A stretch of 12,921 nucleotides of DNA, from NCBI GenBank assembly GCA_020433835.1, contig JAGRBY010000157.1, positions 1 through 12,921 of the forward strand, given 5' to 3'. The stretch comes from Anaerolineae bacterium. Lineage in GTDB: Bacteria > Chloroflexota > Anaerolineae > 4572-78 > J111. How positions within the stretch are numbered: the stretch's first letter is position 1; each line of letters opens with the position of its first letter. A program made the position numbers and the translations under genes. A model generated the notes under the pieces. The model ran no database searches, was not told where the DNA came from, and was given only the letters and a program-made list of their open reading frames with translations. Below are positions 8,009-12,921 of this stretch, piece by piece.

Positions 8009-8046
8009 AAGTGTTCAATCTGACTTCATCAATCTAAACAACACTT
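8009..8046 (+). other. Short inverted repeat between genes 2 and 3
   Basis: AAGTGTT (8009-8015) and AACACTT (8040-8046) can pair around a 24-base loop just upstream of the gene 3 ribosome binding site. The stem is only seven A/T-rich pairs, so this may be chance. It is recorded because each of the three genes has an inverted repeat in its leader. Confidence 0.25.
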
Positions 8047-8053
8047 CATAAGC

Positions 8054-8060
8054 GAGAGAG
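8054..8060 (+). promoter_or_regulatory. Weak purine-rich ribosome binding site of gene 3
   Basis: GAGAGAG lies nine bases before ATG 8070. It is poorer than a full AGGAGG but resembles the GAGAG(A)AA leaders of genes 1 and 2. ATG 8070 gives an immediate, well-formed signal peptide, which supports this start. Confidence 0.55.
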
Positions 8061-8069
8061 ATAAATATC

Positions 8070-11000
8070 ATGAAACACGTATTATGCAATACCCTTTTAC
8101 TAACGCTATTGATAGGCTTCGGTTGGTGCGTCACGCCCGCTTGGGCCGACGATCCGATTAATCTTTCCGCAGAAGCCGTGTGGATCGGCGAACAGGACAA
8201 GACGTATAGTGTGGCCTGGGGGGATATGGACGGAGACGGTTACCTTGATCTGGCTGTGGGTAACGCAGGCAGCGATAATCGAGGCGGTCCTAACCGCGTG
8301 TATCGTAACACAAACGGTTTACTGGAGACAACCCCGGTTTGGACATCGACCAGCGAATACCTTACCTACAGTGTCGTCTGGGGCGATGTCGATCAGGATG
8401 GTGATCTTGATCTTGCCGTAGGTAATAACAATATTGGGGGTGCTCCCAACGAACTCTATCTTAATGATAATGGTTTGTTGCAGTCAACCGCTGTTTGGAC
8501 GACCGAGAACGACTCGACCTTTAGCGTCGCTTGGGGTGATATGAATGGCGACGGTTATCTTGATTTAGCTGTGGGTAACTATTTTGAAGAAAACAAGGTC
8601 TATCTGAATAACCAGAATGGTGGATTATCATCAACGCCAGTTTGGACATCGCTGGATGATGATGGCACACGGAGTGTCGCCTGGGGTGATGTTGATGGCG
8701 ATGGCGACCTGGATTTGGCAGTTGGTAATGATGGACCCGAAAACGTTGATAAAATTTATCTCAATGAAAACGGTATTTTACAGACGGATGCCGATAATCC
8801 TTGGACCTCTGAAGATACAGACGGTACGTATAGCGTGGCTTGGGGCGATGTTGATGGCGATGGACGCCTCGAATTGGCTACCGGTAATTCACTTCTCAGT
8901 GCCGCAGGGCAAGTAAATAGGGTCTACTTTTTTAATACCGAAACCGGTCTGCAAACAGAGGATGTTTGGCAATCTGTAGATAAAAAAATAACCTACAGTT
9001 TAGCCTGGGGCGATGCCGATGGTGATGGCGACCTGGATTTGGCGGCAGGTAACGGTAATGTTGTTGAAAGTGGTGAGCAAAATGCAATTTACCTGAACGA
9101 TGCTGGAACGCTGCAACCCAGCCCCACCTTTTTCTCCGATGATACGGACTCAACCTTTAGCGTAGCCTGGGGCGATATGGATGCGGACGGTGATCTCGAT
9201 TTAGCTGCTGGTAATAACTTATTTAGCGGCTCGAAAATCTATGCCAACCATGAGCCGCTGCTACAGACCACAGCAGCCCAATCTCTAAATACAAAAAATG
9301 CGCGGAGTATGGTTTGGGGCGATATGGATCGTGATGGCGAATTGGATTTAGCGGTTGGCAATATTGGGGGTGGGTTTGGAACTCAGGATCAAGTTTATCT
9401 TAATCAACAGGGCTTTCTAAACCTTGAGTGGGTGTCCGATGAAAAGGATATAACTAGCAGTATGGCCTGGGGCGATGTAGATGGCGATGGCGATCTTGAT
9501 TTGGCTGTGGGTAAAGGTTATTTAGGTATATTTCCGGATGCTGCCAATAAGGTCTATCGAAATAACGACGGACAGTTAGACATTACGCCGATGTGGCGCG
9601 AAGGTGATAGTGATGGCATTGATAGTAATACCTACAGCCTGGCTTGGGGGGATATGGATGGCGATGGCGATTTGGATTTGGCCGTCGGCAATAATGAAGC
9701 TGCTAATAAGGTCTACTTAAATGATGGGGAAACTCTAAAAGAAAACGCAGACTGGATTTCTTATGACGAGGACATTACTTATAGTGTCGCCTGGGGTGAT
9801 GTGGATAACGATGGTGATCTCGATTTAGCCGTAGGCAATGGCTCAGTGAGCTTCCGCCCCGGTGACGAATATGGCGCGTTCAATCGGCTTTATATCAATG
9901 AAGGCGGTATGCTGGAACAAACCACCGCCAGTTGGGTTTCTGACGAACATGACATGACGTATAGTGTCGCCTGGGGCGATATGAATGGCGATGGTTACCT
10001 CGATTTGGCGGTGGGCAACCTTGAGAATCCAAACCGGGTTTATCTCAATAACCAGGGCCAGCTGGAAACAACCGCCTCGTGGATATCCACAGACACCGAT
10101 TTTAGTCAAAGCGTAGCCTGGGGTGATGTCGATGGCGATGGCGATTTGGATTTGGCCGTCGGCAATAATGATGATCCCAATAAAATTCATCTCAATCAAA
10201 ATGGTGTACTTCAGACAAATGCGGTTTGGAAAGCCGCAGTGACCGATTCAACCGATACTGTCGCCTGGGGCGATGTTGATCATGATGGCGATCTTGATTT
10301 GGCTGTAGGTAATCAACAGGGTGACAGCGAAATCTACCTTAATCCCCGGCGTACACCTGTTTCCGGCTTCGACAATCCCGCTCACCTCACCCTTGACCGC
10401 CCCGGTCTCACCGATGATGCGGCTTTTTTCTCGACGCCACATATCATCAAATCTGCTGATATCCCCATTGCTTATACGTTATTTGACCAGGAAGATGACC
10501 CTGTCTTAAAAATATTCCCCGAATATTCGCTCAATAGTGGCGGCGAATGGTTCCCCGCCTCGCCGGGAGCCGGGGGCGACGGCGTAACCAATCTGGCCGC
10601 TTCGGCTTGGCCTACAGGGACAACCCATACATTTATGTGGGATGCTGCGTCTGATGTCATTAAAAATGACAATGTCGTTTTTCGTATTCGGGCGCAATCT
10701 TCTCACAACCATGGACCCATTCTCTGGTCGGCTTTGGCTTCACAATCCTTCTCCTTTCGGGTTGAGTCAGCCCCCTGGTTTGTGAAAGTCGTTGACGAGG
10801 CCGGTCAAGCGGTAGCCGATGCGCATGTTTACCAGGCCGGACAGTTACTCACCGATAGTAACAACGGCGTAACCGACCCGGCCGGGCTACTGCGCTTAAA
10901 CAATCCTGTCGCGGGTCAGTCCCTTGTTGCCCTGGCCCCGGTAAGAGAACAGTCAACCATTCGCGAGATCCACGAGAACTGGGCCTATCGCGTTTATCTG

Positions 11001-12830
11001 ACCAATATGAATCTGGACCCGGACGGTCTGCCGCAGCCGGAGTTTATTGGTGAACCGGGCCAACAGTTACTCACCGTTCGCACGAAGGATCCGTTAGTCT
11101 TGTTCAACCTTGTGGTCTCCATCGAGTGGGATGCGGATGAGACGTACGTCGAAACCATCAAATCAGCCTTTCAACGCGCTTCTGGTTATCTGTATGATGT
11201 TACCGATGGGCAGATGGCCTTTGGTCAGGTCACTATCTATGACAAGGCAGAACATTGGGCCGATGCCGATTATCAAATCTCGACCAAGAACACGGTTCGA
11301 CCCTATGCCTTCTGGGGTGGCATCACCTCCGATGATACGGCTCACGCTATCCGGGTAGGCCGTTTCTGGGATGGTGGTTCGGGCAACGCTGGGAGTTGGG
11401 ACGAGCCTGATGGCTATCGAACGCTAATCCACGAGTTTGGACATTACGCTCTGAATCTCTATGACGAATACAAATACCTGGAGTTCGAGGATGGCCGTTT
11501 TAAAGAGGAAAAAGGGGCAGCCTGTACGAGCGACATCATTCGTACTAACACCACTGACGCTACCAACGCCAGCATCATGTTTTGGCAATATAACGCCAGC
11601 GAATTGGCTGACGTATCGCGCTGGAATGAAGATTGTCAACTAACCGAACAAGCCCGACACACGGGCGGCCAGGCCGACTGGCAAACGGTGGTCGAGTACT
11701 ACCCCGAATTAAGCCGACCGGATGAACGAGGCGGCAAGATGGCCGGACCGGAACGCTTTCCAAGCGAGCTTTTGCCGTTTCCCGAAGTGTTCGATTTGAC
11801 AACCAACAATTCGCAAGGACTGGCCCGAGAATTGACGGTACTGGAACCCGGCTTTAGTGACGAGCCGGTCCATAACGCCCTGGTGGCGCTGTACACAACG
11901 CCGCAGTCCTACACCATAGCCATCGACCAGGGGTTGACCGATGAGGCCGGCAAAATCACGGTCTACGGAGCGGCTGACGGGGACGGTATCCGAGTTGCCA
12001 CCTTCGATGGGGCTATGGCCGGGGCGCTCACTGTAGACGCCAGAACGAGCTACACCTTACGGTTAAGTTCGCTGGAGATCACCAGCTTGGCTGCCCGGGC
12101 AGCGAATGAAGTTCCCTACCTGAGTATGACCCCCCAAAGCGATGGCACCAGCCTCTATCTGGAAGTAGCCGGCCTCAACCAGGCCAGCCTGCCCCTGAAT
12201 GCCTCGGTTGTTCCGGCCAAAGGCGGTGGCCCTCCCCAATCGACCGTTTTAGCTTACAGTTCGGCCGAAGATGCCTATGTGGGCACGACCAGTCTGGAGG
12301 GTGTCGGGTTGGGTACCGGTCGGGCGCAAGTAACCGGCAACGGTTTGACGCAGGGCGGTCTAACCACCGATTACAACTTGCAGTACGTAGAGGTGCTCAC
12401 CGACAGCACCCTTTACTCGGAAGACGGCAACTTTGCCCTGGAACTGGCTCCCCACAGCCTGCCCGACGACGCCGATCAATACGCCACCGTTTTACCGACC
12501 GGCTACGTGCCGGGACCGCTGCCGGCGGGCAAGGCCGTCATCGGCAGCGCCTATGAAGTGCGACTGTCTGGAGCCGTAAACGTTTTTGAAAAAGAAGGTG
12601 AAGTGCGGCTGCACTACCACCCCGAAGTGATGGGCGAGTTTGAGGATATCGCTATCTACATCTGGGATCCGGTGCAGGAGCAGTGGCAGCTCTTGGGGGG
12701 TGAGGTCAATGAGGTAGACAATGCCTGGTCGGTGGTGGTTGAAAGGCCGGGGATTTATGCTTTGATGGGCGTTGGTAGTGGCCAGGCACTGGGAGCAGGA
12801 GAGGTTTATCTGCCCTTAATCATCAAATAA
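8070..12830 (+). CDS. Secreted CLCA-like zinc metalloprotease with 14 FG-GAP repeats
   Basis: 1586 aa. A signal peptide (1-26) with a likely cut after PAWA is followed by 14 FG-GAP/VCBS-type repeats (46-757) of the form YSVAWGDxDGDGxLDLAVGN. Their DxDxDG loops are typical calcium sites of integrin-like propellers. Next come an FnIII/Ig-like region (~775-905), a carboxypeptidase-regulatory-like beta-sandwich (~905-975) and the protease (~1010-1215). The protease resembles the CLCA N-terminal domain: an ASGYLYDVT segment, then HEFGHYALNLYDEY (H1121, E1122, H1125, D1132, E1133), then a Met-turn-like SIM (1168-1170) between C1152 and C1189. CLCA proteins carry HExxHxxxGxxDE; here the G is N. No von Willebrand A domain is apparent, unlike animal CLCAs. 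Further beta-rich domains lead to the tail GEVYLPLIIK. Predicted role: calcium-stabilised extracellular or surface peptidase, possibly self-processing as animal CLCAs are. It is the last gene of the putative operon. The substrate is unknown. Confidence 0.88.
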   Translation: MKHVLCNTLLLTLLIGFGWCVTPAWADDPINLSAEAVWIGEQDKTYSVAWGDMDGDGYLDLAVGNAGSDNRGGPNRVYRNTNGLLETTPVWTSTSEYLTYSVVWGDVDQDGDLDLAVGNNNIGGAPNELYLNDNGLLQSTAVWTTENDSTFSVAWGDMNGDGYLDLAVGNYFEENKVYLNNQNGGLSSTPVWTSLDDDGTRSVAWGDVDGDGDLDLAVGNDGPENVDKIYLNENGILQTDADNPWTSEDTDGTYSVAWGDVDGDGRLELATGNSLLSAAGQVNRVYFFNTETGLQTEDVWQSVDKKITYSLAWGDADGDGDLDLAAGNGNVVESGEQNAIYLNDAGTLQPSPTFFSDDTDSTFSVAWGDMDADGDLDLAAGNNLFSGSKIYANHEPLLQTTAAQSLNTKNARSMVWGDMDRDGELDLAVGNIGGGFGTQDQVYLNQQGFLNLEWVSDEKDITSSMAWGDVDGDGDLDLAVGKGYLGIFPDAANKVYRNNDGQLDITPMWREGDSDGIDSNTYSLAWGDMDGDGDLDLAVGNNEAANKVYLNDGETLKENADWISYDEDITYSVAWGDVDNDGDLDLAVGNGSVSFRPGDEYGAFNRLYINEGGMLEQTTASWVSDEHDMTYSVAWGDMNGDGYLDLAVGNLENPNRVYLNNQGQLETTASWISTDTDFSQSVAWGDVDGDGDLDLAVGNNDDPNKIHLNQNGVLQTNAVWKAAVTDSTDTVAWGDVDHDGDLDLAVGNQQGDSEIYLNPRRTPVSGFDNPAHLTLDRPGLTDDAAFFSTPHIIKSADIPIAYTLFDQEDDPVLKIFPEYSLNSGGEWFPASPGAGGDGVTNLAASAWPTGTTHTFMWDAASDVIKNDNVVFRIRAQSSHNHGPILWSALASQSFSFRVESAPWFVKVVDEAGQAVADAHVYQAGQLLTDSNNGVTDPAGLLRLNNPVAGQSLVALAPVREQSTIREIHENWAYRVYLTNMNLDPDGLPQPEFIGEPGQQLLTVRTKDPLVLFNLVVSIEWDADETYVETIKSAFQRASGYLYDVTDGQMAFGQVTIYDKAEHWADADYQISTKNTVRPYAFWGGITSDDTAHAIRVGRFWDGGSGNAGSWDEPDGYRTLIHEFGHYALNLYDEYKYLEFEDGRFKEEKGAACTSDIIRTNTTDATNASIMFWQYNASELADVSRWNEDCQLTEQARHTGGQADWQTVVEYYPELSRPDERGGKMAGPERFPSELLPFPEVFDLTTNNSQGLARELTVLEPGFSDEPVHNALVALYTTPQSYTIAIDQGLTDEAGKITVYGAADGDGIRVATFDGAMAGALTVDARTSYTLRLSSLEITSLAARAANEVPYLSMTPQSDGTSLYLEVAGLNQASLPLNASVVPAKGGGPPQSTVLAYSSAEDAYVGTTSLEGVGLGTGRAQVTGNGLTQGGLTTDYNLQYVEVLTDSTLYSEDGNFALELAPHSLPDDADQYATVLPTGYVPGPLPAGKAVIGSAYEVRLSGAVNVFEKEGEVRLHYHPEVMGEFEDIAIYIWDPVQEQWQLLGGEVNEVDNAWSVVVERPGIYALMGVGSGQALGAGEVYLPLIIK
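9657..9697 (+). repeat. 41-base perfect direct repeat within the FG-GAP array (partner at 10131-10171)
   Basis: The stretch is identical base for base to 10131-10171. The copies are 474 bases (158 codons) apart and in the same frame. It covers the calcium loop and the LDLAVGNN strand of units 10 and 13. Identity down to third positions over 41 bases suggests recent duplication or gene conversion between repeat units. Confidence 0.85.
10131..10171 (+). repeat. Second copy of the 41-base direct repeat
   Basis: Partner of 9657-9697. The flanks differ on both sides (G against C before it, A against T after it), so the exact match is exactly 41 bases. An in-frame exchange between the copies would remove or add three repeat units. 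Confidence 0.85.
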
Positions 12831-12921
12831 TGCTTTTTATATGTCAATACCTTCGCCAGTTAAAAAGTGTTAATAGAGCCAATTTGAGCGATCTGGGCGA
12901 AGATACGGTCAACAAAAATCG
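12831..12921. other. Non-coding tail after gene 3
   Basis: A 7-base inverted pair, CTTCGCC (12851-12857) and GGCGAAG (12896-12902), spans a 38-base loop. There is no compact GC-rich stem with a T-run, so no intrinsic terminator can be called. The short T-run right after the stop codon (12834-12838) is not preceded by a hairpin. Confidence 0.4.

Larger units (their letters stand above)
8205..10343 (+). repeat. Fourteen FG-GAP/VCBS-type repeats (inside gene 3)
   Basis: Fourteen units averaging about 52 residues start at residue 46, and the last begins near 729. Nearly all keep WGD-[MVA]-[DN]-x-DG-x-L-[DE]-LA-x-G, followed by a variable loop, [KR]-[VI]-Y-x-N and a W-containing strand. Acidic calcium-loop positions are kept in every unit, though units 3 and 12 have N for one D. 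Fourteen fits two seven-bladed integrin-type propellers. Variation is concentrated in the loop after AVGN, where length changes most. Confidence 0.88.

Noticed and set aside
8205..10343. FG-GAP DNA repeats as a CRISPR or other non-coding array
   Set aside because: The repeat is in frame throughout, varies at third positions and encodes a calcium-loop propeller motif.
12860..12921. Minus-strand frame open from the window edge to a stop at 12860-12862, reading ...DRIFAQIAQIGSINTF
   Set aside because: It looks protein-like and could be the 3' end of a convergent gene, but 20 open codons at an edge are expected by chance. Sequence beyond 12921 is needed to decide.

Overview
The window carries three large genes in a row on the + strand (354-6581, 6711-7982, 8070-12830). 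They are separated by gaps of 129 and 87 bases and probably form one transcription unit. The rest is a roughly 350-base non-coding leader, which contains a perfect 46-bp palindrome, and a 91-base tail. I see no RNA gene, CRISPR array, insertion sequence or tRNA. The source is most likely an environmental Chloroflexota bacterium (Anaerolineae-like). This is inference, from the giant STAND NTPase architecture, the 'WGDxDGDGxLDLAVGN' type of FG-GAP repeat, and the short C-terminal tails of the Y-L-P-L-[IV] kind that I associate with exported proteins of that phylum.

Gene 1 (2075 aa) is a single-pass membrane protein. Its N-terminal half should be cytoplasmic and holds an APH/choline-kinase-like phosphotransferase domain, a duplicated 129-residue helical module and an nSTAND1-type STAND NTPase. 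After one membrane helix come a long Ala-rich coiled coil and 14 propeller repeats, which I predict lie outside the membrane. Gene 2 (423 aa) has an N-terminal hydrophobic export or anchor segment and a beta-rich, six-cysteine extracytoplasmic part of no family I can name. Gene 3 (1586 aa) has a signal peptide, 14 FG-GAP/VCBS-type calcium-binding repeats, Ig/FnIII-like domains, and a zinc metalloprotease domain resembling the CLCA family (HEFGH...DEY plus a downstream SIM Met-turn-like motif).

All three proteins end in a related tail (...LYLPIIMNEE, ...IYTPIVIK, ...VYLPLIIK). This suggests that all three C-termini are handled outside the cytoplasmic membrane by the same machinery, including that of the STAND protein. 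My working model, which is inference, is an envelope surveillance or signalling system. An external double propeller would sense a ligand or the state of its secreted partners, a transmembrane STAND NTPase would act as the switch, and an internal kinase would be the output. The secreted CLCA-like protease and the small partner would be its extracellular arm. I know of no described system with this composition, but I could not search databases.
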